From NCBI RefSeq assembly GCF_001651805.1, contig NZ_CP015839.1, positions 3,906,001 through 3,970,000 on the forward strand: a stretch of DNA of 64,000 nt. The letters run 5' to 3'. This DNA comes from Marinobacterium aestuarii (lineage in GTDB: Bacteria > Pseudomonadota > Gammaproteobacteria > Pseudomonadales > Balneatricaceae). Below are positions 35,650-44,819 of this stretch, in pieces (position 1 is the stretch's first letter; every line of letters starts with the position of its first letter). A model generated the notes under the pieces. That model did no database searches. It saw nothing but the letters and a program-made list of their open reading frames with translations, and was not told the DNA's origin. The position numbers were made by a program, and so were the translations under genes.

Positions 35650-36210
35650 ATGCCCAATACCGACCTGGACCATATCCGCGAGGTTTACGCCCAAGCGGAC
35701 CTGCTGCACAGCGCCTGCGAGGTGGAAGCCGCCATCGACGCCATGGCCGACGCCATCAGCCTGACCCTGCACGATCGCAACCCCGTTCTCTTCAGCATCA
35801 TGAACGGCGGCCTGGTGATTGGCGGCAAATTGCTGACACGGCTCGAATTCCCGCTCGAAGCCAGCTATCTGCACGCGACCCGTTATCGCAACAGCACCCG
35901 CGGCTTCGGGCTGGAATGGAAGGTCCCGCCCATGGTGGAGTTCAAGGACCGCCCGGTGCTGATCATCGACGACATTCTGGATGAAGGTCACACCCTGGCG
36001 GAAATCATCGACCACTTTGAGCGTGAAGGCGCCGCCGAGGTCTATACCGCGGTACTGGTCGACAAGATGCATGACCGCAAGGCGCGCCCGGGCATGAAGG
36101 CAGACTTCGTCGGCCTCAACGCCGAAGACCGCTACCTGTTTGGCTTTGGCATGGATTATCACGGTTACTGGCGCAATGCGCCGGGCATCTTCGCCGTCAA
36201 GGGCATGTAA
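35650..36210 (+). CDS. hpt: Hypoxanthine-guanine phosphoribosyltransferase
   Basis: This 186-residue enzyme converts hypoxanthine and guanine to IMP and GMP with PRPP. The PRPP loop reads VLIIDDILDEGHTLAEII near residue 100, the base-binding part is FVGLNAEDRYLFGFGMDYHG, and SIMNGGLVIGGKLL is the N-terminal loop. It is of the proteobacterial branch that is longer at the N-terminus than E. coli Hpt. It diverges from upp, so pyrimidine and purine salvage sit together. A bidirectional terminator follows. Confidence 0.9.
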   Translation: MPNTDLDHIREVYAQADLLHSACEVEAAIDAMADAISLTLHDRNPVLFSIMNGGLVIGGKLLTRLEFPLEASYLHATRYRNSTRGFGLEWKVPPMVEFKDRPVLIIDDILDEGHTLAEIIDHFEREGAAEVYTAVLVDKMHDRKARPGMKADFVGLNAEDRYLFGFGMDYHGYWRNAPGIFAVKGM

Positions 36211-36255
36211 TCAAGGGGCAAGGAAGTTTCCGCCCGGGCTTGGGAGCCTGAACAC

Positions 36256-36298
36256 AAAAAAGCCGACGATGGGCAACACTGCCCTCGCCGGCTTTTTT
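36256..36298. terminator. Bidirectional terminator between hpt and parA-like gene
   Basis: AAAAAAGCCG at 36256-36265 pairs with CGGCTTTTTT at about 36288-36298, and GGGC/GCCC continues the stem with two mismatches around AACACT. It serves hpt on the plus strand and the ParA-like gene on the minus strand. Confidence 0.85.
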
Positions 36299-36316
36299 AC
36301 GACAACCGTCTGAGTA

Positions 36317-37081
36317 TCAGGGGTGCAGCTCGTCGAACAGGGCGACAAACTCCTGCGTCAGCTTGTGACTGGGTGCCATATGAATCAGCGGGCGCGACTC
36401 ATTATGGGACTCACGCATCTTCACCGAGGATGATATCTTGCTGCTGAGCATTGGCAGATTTTCCGCCATCAGATCCGCCACCATCTTTTGCGGCAGGGTT
36501 GCCCGCGGCTGATACTGGTTCACCACTATGCCCTCGACCCGCAGCTGAGCGTTGTGGTCCTGCTGGGTTTCGCGCACATTATCCATCAGGCTGTACAGCG
36601 CCTGGCGGGCAAATTCGTCACAGTCAAACGGGATCAGGCAGCGATCCGCCGCCACCAGTGCAGACAGGGTGAAGAAGTTGAACGCCGGCGGCGTATCGAT
36701 GTAAATGGCATCGTAGTCGTCCAGCTGACTCAGGGCATCGCGCAGCTTGTAGATCTTGTGCTTGGACTCGAGCTTGGCCTGCAGATCGGTAACATCCGGG
36801 TTGGACGGAATCAGAAACAGGTTTTCATAGGGCGTTTCGTGCACAAACTCATCGGGCCCGGCCGTCTTCAGCTGAAAGCTCAGCATCTGCTCGAAAAAGT
36901 CCCGGATATCCGTCTGGGTGTGGGCCGCGTTCTCGCCCAGCAGATAGTGGGTCGAGTTGCACTGTGGATCCAGGTCGATCACCAGCGTTTTCAGACCCCG
37001 GGTCGCGCTGATGGCGGCCAGGTTGGTGGTGATGCTGGATTTGCCCACACCGCCCTTCTGGTTAAAGACAACTCGTTTCAT
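36317..37081 (-). CDS. ParA/Soj-family ATPase (orphan)
   Basis: This is a 254-residue deviant-Walker ATPase. KGGVGKSSITTNLA is the P-loop with the signature lysine, and TLVIDLDPQCNSTHYLLG and YIDTPPAFNFFTLSALVAAD complete the nucleotide site. The start at 37081 (MKRVVFNQKGG) has AGGA upstream. There is no ParB gene beside it; instead it lies 25 bases after a DUF2333 gene on the same strand. Orphan ParA proteins position cargo such as chemoreceptors, carboxysomes or partition complexes. The cargo is not evident, and chromosome segregation is unlikely without ParB. Confidence 0.88.
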   Translation of the reverse strand: MKRVVFNQKGGVGKSSITTNLAAISATRGLKTLVIDLDPQCNSTHYLLGENAAHTQTDIRDFFEQMLSFQLKTAGPDEFVHETPYENLFLIPSNPDVTDLQAKLESKHKIYKLRDALSQLDDYDAIYIDTPPAFNFFTLSALVAADRCLIPFDCDEFARQALYSLMDNVRETQQDHNAQLRVEGIVVNQYQPRATLPQKMVADLMAENLPMLSSKISSSVKMRESHNESRPLIHMAPSHKLTQEFVALFDELHP

Positions 37082-37106
37082 CGAATCCTGTTCTCCGAAA
37101 TCGACA

Positions 37107-38144
37107 TCATCCCTGCGACAGCAGTTTGCGCAGGTCGATGATGGCCGCATTAGCGCGGGAAATATAAGACGCCATCACCAGAGAGTGGTTGGCGACCAGA
37201 CCGAACTCGCTGCCGTTCAGCACCATCGGACTCCAGATGGTTTCCTGGGTGGATTCGAGCTCGCGCACGATCTGCTCCAGACTCACACGGGCATTCTTCT
37301 TCTCCAGCGCGACGGCAAAATCAGCATCCACCGCCTGCAAAATATGAATCAGCGCCCAGGCTGTACCGCGAGCCTCATAGAAGACATCATCCAGTTCCAG
37401 CCAGGACGTCTGTATATCCTGTTCGGCCATGCCCTGGGTCGACTGGCGCGCATCGATTTCACCGGCCAGATCCGTATTCAGACGGCGTTGACCGACGCTG
37501 GCACTGAGGCGCTGCGACAGACTCCCCAGGCGAGTGGAAACATCCCCCAGCCAGTTGTTCAGGTTGTCGGCACGGGCATAAAACTGTGACTGGGTCTGGG
37601 CCGGGTCAGCCAGGCGCAGCTGATACTGGCGCATGTGCTTGACCGCCTTGCGGTATTCACCCTCGGTGGAGGGCAGCAGCCAGCTCTTGTTGTTGAAGTG
37701 CAGCAGCGGTTCGGCCTTCGCCAGGTCCCCATCTTCCGTTGACTGCGACTGCGAGCGACTGAAATCCTTGCGCAGGGCACGGCTCAGATCCCGCGCCTGT
37801 ACCAGCACACCGAACTCCCAGTTGGGCACGTTATCGAGCCAGATACCCGGCGGCAGTCTGTCGTTACTCAGGTAGCCGCCCGGCTTGTTCAGCAGGGTTT
37901 CGACAATTTCGATCAGTGCACCACTGGTGTGCGAACCCACCGCAGGCGCGGCACCCTCATGGGGCACGGCCTTGGCCTCAACATCAAAACGCGCCGGTTC
38001 CCAGCTCCAGTACAGGCCCACCACCAGTGCGCTCAGTAAATAAAGCCCCAGCAATACGCCTATCCCCTTGAGCCAGGCCGAAGACCCAGGGCCCGCCGCT
38101 ATCCGATCCCATATGCCCAGCCACCAACGCTGCAGTTTTTCCAA
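37107..38144 (-). CDS. DUF2333 family membrane-anchored protein
   Basis: This is a protein of about 345 residues with one N-terminal membrane helix (GIGVLLGLYLLSALVVGLYW) and a helical extracytoplasmic part. YLSNDRLPPGIWLDNVPNWE and QARDLSRALRKDFSRSQSQS are typical of DUF2333, a proteobacterial family without a known role. No ATG fits well. A TTG at 38144 with GGGA seven bases before gives MEKLQRWWLG and is my choice; the frame stays open to 38288 but that part has no family likeness. It precedes the orphan ParA gene by 25 bases, so the two may act together. Confidence 0.78.
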   Translation of the reverse strand: MEKLQRWWLGIWDRIAAGPGSSAWLKGIGVLLGLYLLSALVVGLYWSWEPARFDVEAKAVPHEGAAPAVGSHTSGALIEIVETLLNKPGGYLSNDRLPPGIWLDNVPNWEFGVLVQARDLSRALRKDFSRSQSQSTEDGDLAKAEPLLHFNNKSWLLPSTEGEYRKAVKHMRQYQLRLADPAQTQSQFYARADNLNNWLGDVSTRLGSLSQRLSASVGQRRLNTDLAGEIDARQSTQGMAEQDIQTSWLELDDVFYEARGTAWALIHILQAVDADFAVALEKKNARVSLEQIVRELESTQETIWSPMVLNGSEFGLVANHSLVMASYISRANAAIIDLRKLLSQG

Positions 38145-38446
38145 TGCCGTTCCCTTAATAACCTGGATGTGCTCTGAATGCTGCACCGCACTATCACTGA
38201 TTTGCCCAACAGCGTCAACGCCCGGCCCCCGGCACCCCGGCTGGGTTCTGGCGCAAAAAGCGCTCAATGGACAAAAAAACATCACCAATGATGGACAACA
38301 GACCGGGAAATCTAGGTTAACTTCGTTGAAATAGCCGCTAACGCCGCAAATTATGGCTTGCGATAGACACTGCCTCCGGATTCATGCAAACTATGCGATC
38401 TAACCTCCTGTATGTCGCAAGTCTGTTGATTTTTGAGGCTTTATTG
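38145..38446. promoter_or_regulatory. Divergent promoter region DUF2333 / aroQ
   Basis: About 300 bases between the DUF2333 gene and aroQ. The promoter for aroQ-accB-accC should be here, but I found no clear -35/-10 pair. The aroQ ribosome site is GAGG at about 38434. I saw no RNA gene or repeat. Confidence 0.4.
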
Positions 38447-38884
38447 ATGGCAAAAATACTGGTGCTGCACGGCCCCAACCTGAACCTGCTCGGCACCCGG
38501 GAACCCGGAATTTACGGTGCTACCACGCTGGCGGACATCAACCGTTCGCTGGAAATGCAGGCACAGGCCGCCGGCCACCAGCTGAGCCATCTGCAAAGCA
38601 ATGCCGAATATCAGCTGATCGACCGCATCCATGCTGCCCGGGATGAAGGCGTCGCCTTTATCATTATCAACCCGGCGGCATTCACCCATACCAGTGTCGC
38701 ACTGCGCGATGCCCTGCTGGGGGTGGATATTCCGTTTTACGAAGTCCACCTGTCCAATGTGCACGCACGCGAGGCATTCCGGCACCATTCGTATTTTTCG
38801 GATGTCGCCAGGGGCGTGATCTGCGGCTTCGGCAGCCAGGGGTACAACTTTGCATTGCAGGCTGTCGTAGACGGTCTGGCATAA
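38447..38884 (+). CDS. aroQ: 3-dehydroquinate dehydratase, type II
   Basis: This 145-residue enzyme performs the third step of the shikimate pathway. [18 protein letters not shown] with the catalytic Tyr, [18 protein letters not shown], and [20 protein letters not shown] with the catalytic His are all present. I start at 38447 ([10 protein letters not shown]), the usual N-terminus; an upstream ATG would add 21 residues with no likeness. It is followed by accB after 78 bases, the common aroQ-accB-accC order in gammaproteobacteria. Confidence 0.95.
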   Translation: MAKILVLHGPNLNLLGTREPGIYGATTLADINRSLEMQAQAAGHQLSHLQSNAEYQLIDRIHAARDEGVAFIIINPAAFTHTSVALRDALLGVDIPFYEVHLSNVHAREAFRHHSYFSDVARGVICGFGSQGYNFALQAVVDGLA

Positions 38885-38962
38885 CTCACGCGGGGTCTGA
38901 TCGTCGCCGGACAGGCTCCTGAACCCACTTCCGCCACTTCAAGAATTTAAAAAGAGATCATA

Positions 38963-39430
38963 ATGGATATCCGCAAAGTCAAAAAACTGATCGAACTGCT
39001 GGAAGAGTCCAACATCAACGAAATCGAAATCAAGGAAGGTGAAGAGTCCGTGCGCATCAGCCGCATGGCTCAGTCCGTCCCTGCCCAGATGATGATGCCG
39101 GCCGGCTACCCGCAGATGGCCATGGCGCCTGCGCCTGCTGCTGCTGCTGCCGCAGCACCCGTTGCTGTCGCTGAGCCTGCCGCGGCAGAATTTAACGGCC
39201 ACGTTGTGCTCTCGCCGATGGTCGGCACCTTCTACCGTTCGCCGTCACCAAGCTCGCCACCCTTTGTTGAAGTGGGCAAGACCGTCAAGGCCGGTGATGT
39301 GATCTGCATCGTTGAAGCCATGAAGATGATGAACCAGATTGAAGCCGACAAGTCCGGCGTGATCGAAGCCATTCTGGTTGAAGAGGGCCAGCCGGTCGAA
39401 TACGACCAGCCTCTCGTCACCATCGTCTAA
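38963..39430 (+). CDS. accB: Biotin carboxyl carrier protein of acetyl-CoA carboxylase
   Basis: This 155-residue carrier links the two half-reactions of acetyl-CoA carboxylase. The N-terminal dimer region is followed by an Ala/Pro-rich linker (about 52-75) and the biotinyl domain, with Lys121 in [13 protein letters not shown] as the biotin site. A ribosome site (AAAGAGAT) precedes the ATG. It lies 32 bases before accC. Confidence 0.96.
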   Translation: MDIRKVKKLIELLEESNINEIEIKEGEESVRISRMAQSVPAQMMMPAGYPQMAMAPAPAAAAAAAPVAVAEPAAAEFNGHVVLSPMVGTFYRSPSPSSPPFVEVGKTVKAGDVICIVEAMKMMNQIEADKSGVIEAILVEEGQPVEYDQPLVTIV

Positions 39431-39462
39431 GCGCCTCTTCGCCAGATCAAGGAATTTACCCG

Positions 39463-40803
39463 ATGCTTGAAAAAGTCGTCATCGCCAACCGAGGCGAAAT
39501 TGCGCTGCGAATTCTGCGAGCCTGCAAAGAGCTGGGTATCAAAACCGTCGCGGTGCACTCCGTTGCTGACCGTGACCTGATGCATGTGCGCCTGGCAGAC
39601 GAGGCCGTCTGCATTGGCCCGGCTCCGTCCAAAAACAGCTACCTGAACATTCCGGCGATCATCAGCGCCGCCGAAGTGACCGATGCCAGCGGTATTCACC
39701 CCGGCTACGGCTTCCTGGCGGAAAATGCCAACTTCGCCGAACAGGTTGAACGGTCAGGCTTCAAGTTCATTGGCCCAAGTTCCGAAACCATCCGCCTGAT
39801 GGGCGACAAGGTTTCAGCCATCAGGGCCATGAAAAAGGCCAAGGTACCGACAGTGCCGGGCTCCGATGGCCCGCTGCCCGAAGACGCCGATGAAGTTCAC
39901 GCCATCGCCCGCCGTATCGGCTACCCGGTGATCATCAAGGCCGCCTCCGGTGGTGGTGGTCGCGGCATGCGCGTTGTCCACACGGAAGCGGCACTGCTGA
40001 ATTCCATCCATGTTACCCAGTCCGAAGCTGCCGCCGCCTTTGGCGACGATACGGTCTACATGGAGAAGTTCCTCGAGAACCCGCGCCACGTGGAAGTCCA
40101 GGTTCTGGCCGATGGCCAGGGCAATGCGATTCACCTGTATGACCGCGACTGCTCCATGCAGCGCCGTCACCAGAAGGTGGTTGAGGAAGCGCCCGCGCCC
40201 CATATCGACGAAGAGGCGCGCCAGCGCGTGCTGAAGTCCTGCGTGGATGCCTGCATCACCATCGGCTACCGCGGCGCCGGCACCTTCGAGTTCCTGTATG
40301 AAAACGGTCACTTCTACTTTATCGAAATGAACACCCGCGTTCAGGTTGAGCATCCGGTCACCGAAATGATCACCGGCGTCGATATCGTCAAGGAACAGCT
40401 GCGTATCGCCTCCGGCCTGCCGCTGTTCTACAAGCAGGAAGATATAGTCGTACGCGGACATTCCTTTGAATGCCGCATCAACGCCGAAGACCCCAAAACC
40501 TTCCTGCCAAGCCCCGGCACCGTGAAGCACTTTCACACGCCGGGCGGTTTTGGCATCAGGGTCGATTCGCATCTGTACAACGGCTACACAGTGCCGCCGC
40601 ACTACGACTCACTGGTCGCCAAGCTGATCACCTTCGGTGACAGCCGTGAAATCGCCCTGACCCGCATGCGCAATGCACTGGACGAAATGCTGGTAGAAGG
40701 CATTCGCACCAACATCCCGCTGCATCAGGAGATCGTGCGCGACACCAACTTCGCCCAGGGTGGTGTGAATATTCACTACCTGGAGAAGAAACTGGGTCTG
40801 TAA
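39463..40803 (+). CDS. accC: Biotin carboxylase of acetyl-CoA carboxylase
   Basis: This 446-residue ATP-grasp enzyme carboxylates the biotin of Acc[52 protein letters not shown] and [20 protein letters not shown] are the standard motifs. Length and order match E. coli AccC. A terminator follows at 40856-40879. Confidence 0.97.
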   Translation: MLEKVVIANRGEIALRILRACKELGIKTVAVHSVADRDLMHVRLADEAVCIGPAPSKNSYLNIPAIISAAEVTDASGIHPGYGFLAENANFAEQVERSGFKFIGPSSETIRLMGDKVSAIRAMKKAKVPTVPGSDGPLPEDADEVHAIARRIGYPVIIKAASGGGGRGMRVVHTEAALLNSIHVTQSEAAAAFGDDTVYMEKFLENPRHVEVQVLADGQGNAIHLYDRDCSMQRRHQKVVEEAPAPHIDEEARQRVLKSCVDACITIGYRGAGTFEFLYENGHFYFIEMNTRVQVEHPVTEMITGVDIVKEQLRIASGLPLFYKQEDIVVRGHSFECRINAEDPKTFLPSPGTVKHFHTPGGFGIRVDSHLYNGYTVPPHYDSLVAKLITFGDSREIALTRMRNALDEMLVEGIRTNIPLHQEIVRDTNFAQGGVNIHYLEKKLGL

Positions 40804-40818
40804 AGTCCCAGGACCACA

Positions 40819-40879
40819 GCCTGCCGGAATTCCTGCGCGAATCCCGGCAGGCCCGAAAAGCCCGCACTCGCGGGCTTTT
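40819..40879 (+). terminator. Double hairpin terminator after accC
   Basis: GCCTGCCGG (40819-40827) pairs with CCGGCAGGC (40844-40852). A second, tight hairpin AAAAGCCCGC (40856-40865) / GCGGGCTTTT (40870-40879) follows with a TTTT end. The second is a textbook intrinsic terminator. Confidence 0.85.
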
Positions 40880-40995
40880 GCGTATAGAGCGCAACATCTT
40901 TGCGGTGCAATGCGTAGCACGGGAAAGCCGCAAGGTTTCCTGTGTCGCATGAATCAGCCATACTCAGCTATAACACTTACGAATACGGATCCGCC

Positions 40996-41889
40996 ATGCC
41001 CTGGCTACAAATCAAGCTCTCCATCGAACCGGACGCCGCCGAGCAGTATGAGGACATTCTGCTGGCCGCCGGTTGCGCCGCCGTCACCTACCAGGACTCG
41101 GCCGACGAGCCCATTTTCGAACCGGACCTGGGCACTACGCCACTGTGGTCGAACACCACCATCACAGGCCTGTTCGCTACCGAACATGACCTGGAAGAGA
41201 CCACCCGCTTCGTGCACCAGGCACATGAGCAGCTCTTCGCCGGCACCCCCATGCCAGAGCTCAAGGCTGAAATCCTTGAAGACAAGGACTGGGAGCGGGA
41301 GTGGATGGTCAACTATCACCCCATGCGTTTTGGGCAGCGCCTGTGGGTGTGCCCGAGCTGGCGCGAAGCGCCTGATCCCGATGCCGTCAACATGATGCTG
41401 GACCCGGGCCTCGCCTTCGGAACCGGCACCCACCCCACCACGGCACTCTGCCTGGAATGGCTGGACGGCGAGCCGCTGGAAGGCAAACAGGTTATCGACT
41501 ACGGCTGCGGCTCCGGCATTCTGGGCATTGCCTCCCTGCTGCTGGGTGCACGCCATGTGCTGGCGGTCGATATAGACGTCCAGGCGCTGCAGGCAACCAA
41601 CAGCAATCTGGAGCGCAACAAGCTCGACCCCGCGCGCCTGCACACCTGTCTGCCACCTGCGGCACCGGAACTCGAAGCCGACCTGCTGGTCGCCAACATC
41701 CTCGCAGGCCCGCTGGTCGAACTGGCACCGACACTGGCCGCACGTGTGCGCAGCGGCGGACGCATCGCGCTTTCAGGTCTGCTGGAACGTCAGGCCGGCG
41801 ATATTGGCGCCGCCTACGGTCAGTGGTTCAAACTGGATCCGGTTGCTGAACGCGAAGGCTGGATCAGGATCTCCGGCACGAGGTTATAA
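40996..41889 (+). CDS. prmA: Ribosomal protein L11 methyltransferase
   Basis: This 297-residue SAM-dependent methyltransferase modifies ribosomal protein L11. The start [11 protein letters not shown] (40996) is the usual one. [18 protein letters not shown] and [20 protein letters not shown] form the SAM site, and [18 protein letters not shown] carries the catalytic motif. It is followed after 3 bases by the DUF3426 gene, the common order in this group of bacteria. Confidence 0.94.
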   Translation: MPWLQIKLSIEPDAAEQYEDILLAAGCAAVTYQDSADEPIFEPDLGTTPLWSNTTITGLFATEHDLEETTRFVHQAHEQLFAGTPMPELKAEILEDKDWEREWMVNYHPMRFGQRLWVCPSWREAPDPDAVNMMLDPGLAFGTGTHPTTALCLEWLDGEPLEGKQVIDYGCGSGILGIASLLLGARHVLAVDIDVQALQATNSNLERNKLDPARLHTCLPPAAPELEADLLVANILAGPLVELAPTLAARVRSGGRIALSGLLERQAGDIGAAYGQWFKLDPVAEREGWIRISGTRL

Positions 41890-41892
41890 CCC

Positions 41893-43329
41893 ATGAACGG
41901 CGGCATCGTCACCGAATGTCCGGAGTGTGAAACACGCTTCAATGTCAGCGATGGCCAGCTCAGGCTGGCCGATGGCAAGGTTCGATGCGGTGCCTGCCTG
42001 CGGGTATTCGATGCCCGGGCACACCAACCCTACACCGGGACACAACACTCACAGCCTGACACCAGCAGCGGTGGTAATGCCGAAGAAGGACCCGCGCCGC
42101 AGGAATACTCGCTGCATGTGCGCTATGCGCAAGCTCCCAAGGTCAGCTCGGCGGCACAAGCACAGCGTCCAGCAGAGCCGGTGAATCCGGTGGACGACCC
42201 GGCCGTCTTTGACCCCGATGCACCATTGGAAGTCAGCAGCCCCGCCGAAGCTCCACAGGATCGACCGCAGCGCAACTGGCGCAGGACTGCCCCCCAGAAG
42301 CCCTCGACACCCATTCCGATCGCCAGCTTTCTGCGCACACCGGCACAGGATGCTCCATCTGAAGAGCTGCCTGAACAGACACCCATCACGCAGCCAGGCA
42401 CGCACAAGCCCCCAGCCACCGGCGAATACGGCCCGCACAGTATCACCGAACCCGCGTCTGCCCCCATTGCAGCTGGCGAACCCGCCTGTGACCAGGGCGG
42501 GCCGGCCGAGAAGGTCGCTCTTGCTGAACTTGAGCCTGAGCCTGTCGTGGAATTGGCTTCTGCCCCCCCTATGCCTGCTCACAGTTCACAGGAACAGGAA
42601 CAGGAACAGGAACAGCCTGCTCCCTCTAGCACACAGCCTGAGCCTGCCATCATTACGGCGACCGAAGCCGACAGCCCGCCTGCACATGCACAGCCCAGGC
42701 CCCCCGCAGCGCCCGTGCAGACTGAATTTCAGCCGGTGCCACAGGTCGCACCGCAACCACACTCGACGCCCCAGCCACAGGGGCTGGCCGCACTGCAGGA
42801 TCTGCACGCCGAACCACTGGAGCTTAGGCACCCGGTAACGCCCACAACCCCCGGCGCCGTGCTCGGCTGGAGCCTTGGCTGCCTTGCAGCCGCTGTACTG
42901 CTGACCTCACAGCTGGCCTGGTTCAATCGTATCGAGTGGTCCCGCGAACCGCTGCTGGCAGACGCCTATGACATTTTGTGTCATCAGCTTGAGTGTGCCA
43001 TACCGCCCTACCAGGCGGTGGAGCTGATTCACAACCGTCAGCTGGTCGTGCGGGCTCACCCCCGCTATGAGGATGCCCTCAGCATCGACCTGCTGCTGGA
43101 AAACACCGCGAGTTTCCGCCAGCCCTTCCCCGCCATCGAGCTGAGCTTTTCCGACATTCGCGGTCGTACCGTCGCCCGTCGCGTGCTACAACCGCAGGAC
43201 TATCTGGACGATATACTGGACCCGCTGAAGATGCCGAATTCGCAGCCATTCCAGGTCAATCTGGCGATACTGGATCCGGGCCGGCGCGCCGTCAGCTATG
43301 AGGTTCAGCTAGCACCAGCCCAGCTTTAG
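41893..43329 (+). CDS. Zinc-ribbon, DUF3426 membrane protein
   Basis: This is a 478-residue protein with an MJ0042-type zinc ribbon at 8-40 (TECPECETRF ... KVRCGACLRVFDA), a long Pro/Glu/Gln-rich linker (about 60-310), one membrane helix (PGAVLGWSLGCLAAAVLLTS) and a C-terminal DUF3426 domain. The role is unknown; it is nearly always found between prmA and dusB. The linker includes an EQEQEQEQ stretch encoded by four copies of GGAACA (42591-42614), so its length could change by slippage without losing the frame. The N-terminus is cytoplasmic, the C-terminus periplasmic (inference). Confidence 0.85.
   Translation: MNGGIVTECPECETRFNVSDGQLRLADGKVRCGACLRVFDARAHQPYTGTQHSQPDTSSGGNAEEGPAPQEYSLHVRYAQAPKVSSAAQAQRPAEPVNPVDDPAVFDPDAPLEVSSPAEAPQDRPQRNWRRTAPQKPSTPIPIASFLRTPAQDAPSEELPEQTPITQPGTHKPPATGEYGPHSITEPASAPIAAGEPACDQGGPAEKVALAELEPEPVVELASAPPMPAHSSQEQEQEQEQPAPSSTQPEPAIITATEADSPPAHAQPRPPAAPVQTEFQPVPQVAPQPHSTPQPQGLAALQDLHAEPLELRHPVTPTTPGAVLGWSLGCLAAAVLLTSQLAWFNRIEWSREPLLADAYDILCHQLECAIPPYQAVELIHNRQLVVRAHPRYEDALSIDLLLENTASFRQPFPAIELSFSDIRGRTVARRVLQPQDYLDDILDPLKMPNSQPFQVNLAILDPGRRAVSYEVQLAPAQL
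42591..42614 (+). repeat. GGAACA hexamer repeat, four copies, inside the DUF3426 gene
   Basis: Four exact copies of GGAACA code for Gln-Glu pairs in the linker. Each gain or loss shifts the protein by two residues and keeps the frame. Confidence 0.85.
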
Positions 43330-43368
43330 CGCAAGCGCGTTTTTGTTCATTTTTTCATCAGATACGGG

Positions 43369-43397
43369 TTGGACGCGTTCGCCTGAAGCGGTATCAT
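43369..43397 (+). promoter_or_regulatory. Candidate promoter of dusB-fis
   Basis: TTGGAC (43369-43374) and TATCAT (43392-43397) are spaced by 17 bases, a good sigma-70 match, 80 bases upstream of dusB. A ribosome site AAAAGG lies seven bases before the ATG. Confidence 0.5.
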
Positions 43398-43476
43398 TGC
43401 CCACCTTCCTTGAGTGAACCAGGTTCGAAGCCCATTTGGGTTTTGCGGTGTTTTTTTCTCTGAAAAAAGGTCCTCC

Positions 43477-44463
43477 ATGTTCCGAATCGGCCCCTATACC
43501 ATTGACAGTCAGGTAATTCTGGCACCAATGGCAGGTGTTACCGACAGACCCTTTCGTCAGCTCTGTCGACGACTGGGTGCCGGCATGGTGGTGTCCGAAA
43601 TGGTGACCTCCGATACAAGGCTATGGAACAGCCGCAAGTCCATCAACCGCCTCAATCATACCGGTGAACCCGAACCCCGTTCGGTTCAAATTGCCGGTGG
43701 TGACCCTGAGATGATGGCGCAGGCAGCGCGCATGAACGTGGAGCGCGGTGCCCAGATCATCGACATCAACATGGGCTGCCCGGCCAAAAAGGTCTGCAAC
43801 AAGGCGGCGGGATCCGCCCTGCTGCAGGATGAACCCCTGGTACGCAGTATCCTGCATGCCGTGGTCGGGGCCGTTGATGTACCTGTTACCCTGAAAATCC
43901 GTACCGGCTGGAATACCAGCAACCGCAACGGACTCAATGTGGCAAAGATCGCGGAAGATGCAGGTATCAGCGCCCTGGCCGTGCACGGCAGAACACGCGC
44001 CTGCAGCTACAAGGGCGAGGTCGAATACGACACCATCAGAGACATCAAACAGGCCGTATCACTGCCGGTATTCGCCAACGGCGACATTCGCACCCCGGAA
44101 CAGGCCCGCAAAGTGCTGGACTATACCGGTGCCGATGCGGTGATGATCGGCCGCGCCGCCCAGGGTCGCCCCTGGGTACTGCGCGAAATCGATCACTTCC
44201 TGCGCTTTGGGCGCAGGCTGGAGGCGCCGGGCCTGGCTGAAATCAAGGGAATTCTGCTCGAGCATGTGCAGGGACTACACCAGTTTTACGGTGACTACAT
44301 GGGCGTGCGCATCGCACGCAAGCATGTGGGCTGGTACCTGCAGGCCGAACAGGGTGGCAGTTGCTTTAGACAAGCATTCAATCAGTTGGAAACAGCAGAC
44401 GACCAGTTCGCCGCTATTGACGACTTTTTTGCCCAGTGGGCACAAAGCGGCACAGCGGCCTGA
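43477..44463 (+). CDS. dusB: tRNA-dihydrouridine synthase B
   Basis: This 328-residue flavin enzyme reduces uridine in the D-loop of t[42 protein letters not shown] with the catalytic Cys, and [17 protein letters not shown] mark the Dus family. [12 protein letters not shown] (43477) is the start by ribosome site and by family; the frame is open for 21 more codons upstream. fis begins inside or just after its end, the dusB-fis operon of gammaproteobacteria. Confidence 0.94.
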   Translation: MFRIGPYTIDSQVILAPMAGVTDRPFRQLCRRLGAGMVVSEMVTSDTRLWNSRKSINRLNHTGEPEPRSVQIAGGDPEMMAQAARMNVERGAQIIDINMGCPAKKVCNKAAGSALLQDEPLVRSILHAVVGAVDVPVTLKIRTGWNTSNRNGLNVAKIAEDAGISALAVHGRTRACSYKGEVEYDTIRDIKQAVSLPVFANGDIRTPEQARKVLDYTGADAVMIGRAAQGRPWVLREIDHFLRFGRRLEAPGLAEIKGILLEHVQGLHQFYGDYMGVRIARKHVGWYLQAEQGGSCFRQAFNQLETADDQFAAIDDFFAQWAQSGTAA

Positions 44464-44489
44464 TCACAGGCAATGGACAGACACGCAAA

Positions 44490-44777
44490 GTGGATATTAA
44501 AGAACTTAAACAGCCGACACTTGCCACGCAACAGCCACAGGACACGCGCAATCAAACGCTGCGTGACAATGTGCACCAGTCTCTGACGCACTACTTCAAG
44601 CAGCTGGACGGCCAGCCGGTGACCGACGTCTACCAGATGGTTCTGGCGGAAGTCGAAGCACCGCTGTTCGAAACCGTGATGGCCTATACCAAGGACAACC
44701 AGACCAAGGCTTCCCAGCTGCTCGGTCTGAACCGCGGTACCCTGCGCAAGAAGCTGAAGCAGTACGGACTGCTGTAA
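44490..44777 (+). CDS. fis: DNA-binding protein Fis
   Basis: This is a nucleoid protein of 95-113 residues. The C-terminal helix-turn-helix is fully conserved ([26 protein letters not shown]), and [20 protein letters not shown] is the dimer core. The start is uncertain: GTG 44490 gives 95 residues with a weak ribosome site, while ATG 44436 gives 113 and overlaps dusB by 28 bases. Fis in E. coli is 98 residues and in Pseudomonas somewhat longer. It follows dusB as usual. Confidence 0.92.
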   Translation: MDIKELKQPTLATQQPQDTRNQTLRDNVHQSLTHYFKQLDGQPVTDVYQMVLAEVEAPLFETVMAYTKDNQTKASQLLGLNRGTLRKKLKQYGLL

Positions 44778-44819
44778 TAGATTCACTTCGTTAACCGGAA
44801 ACCGGAAACCCGAACTACC

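Noticed and set aside
36317-37081. The ParA gene as a sign of a plasmid or replication origin
   Set aside because: No ParB, parS-like repeats, dnaA or replication gene is near, and the neighbours are chromosomal housekeeping genes.
43420-43445. A T-loop-like GGTTCGAAGCC before dusB, considered as a tRNA end
   Set aside because: No acceptor, D or anticodon stems can be placed upstream; it is the dusB leader.
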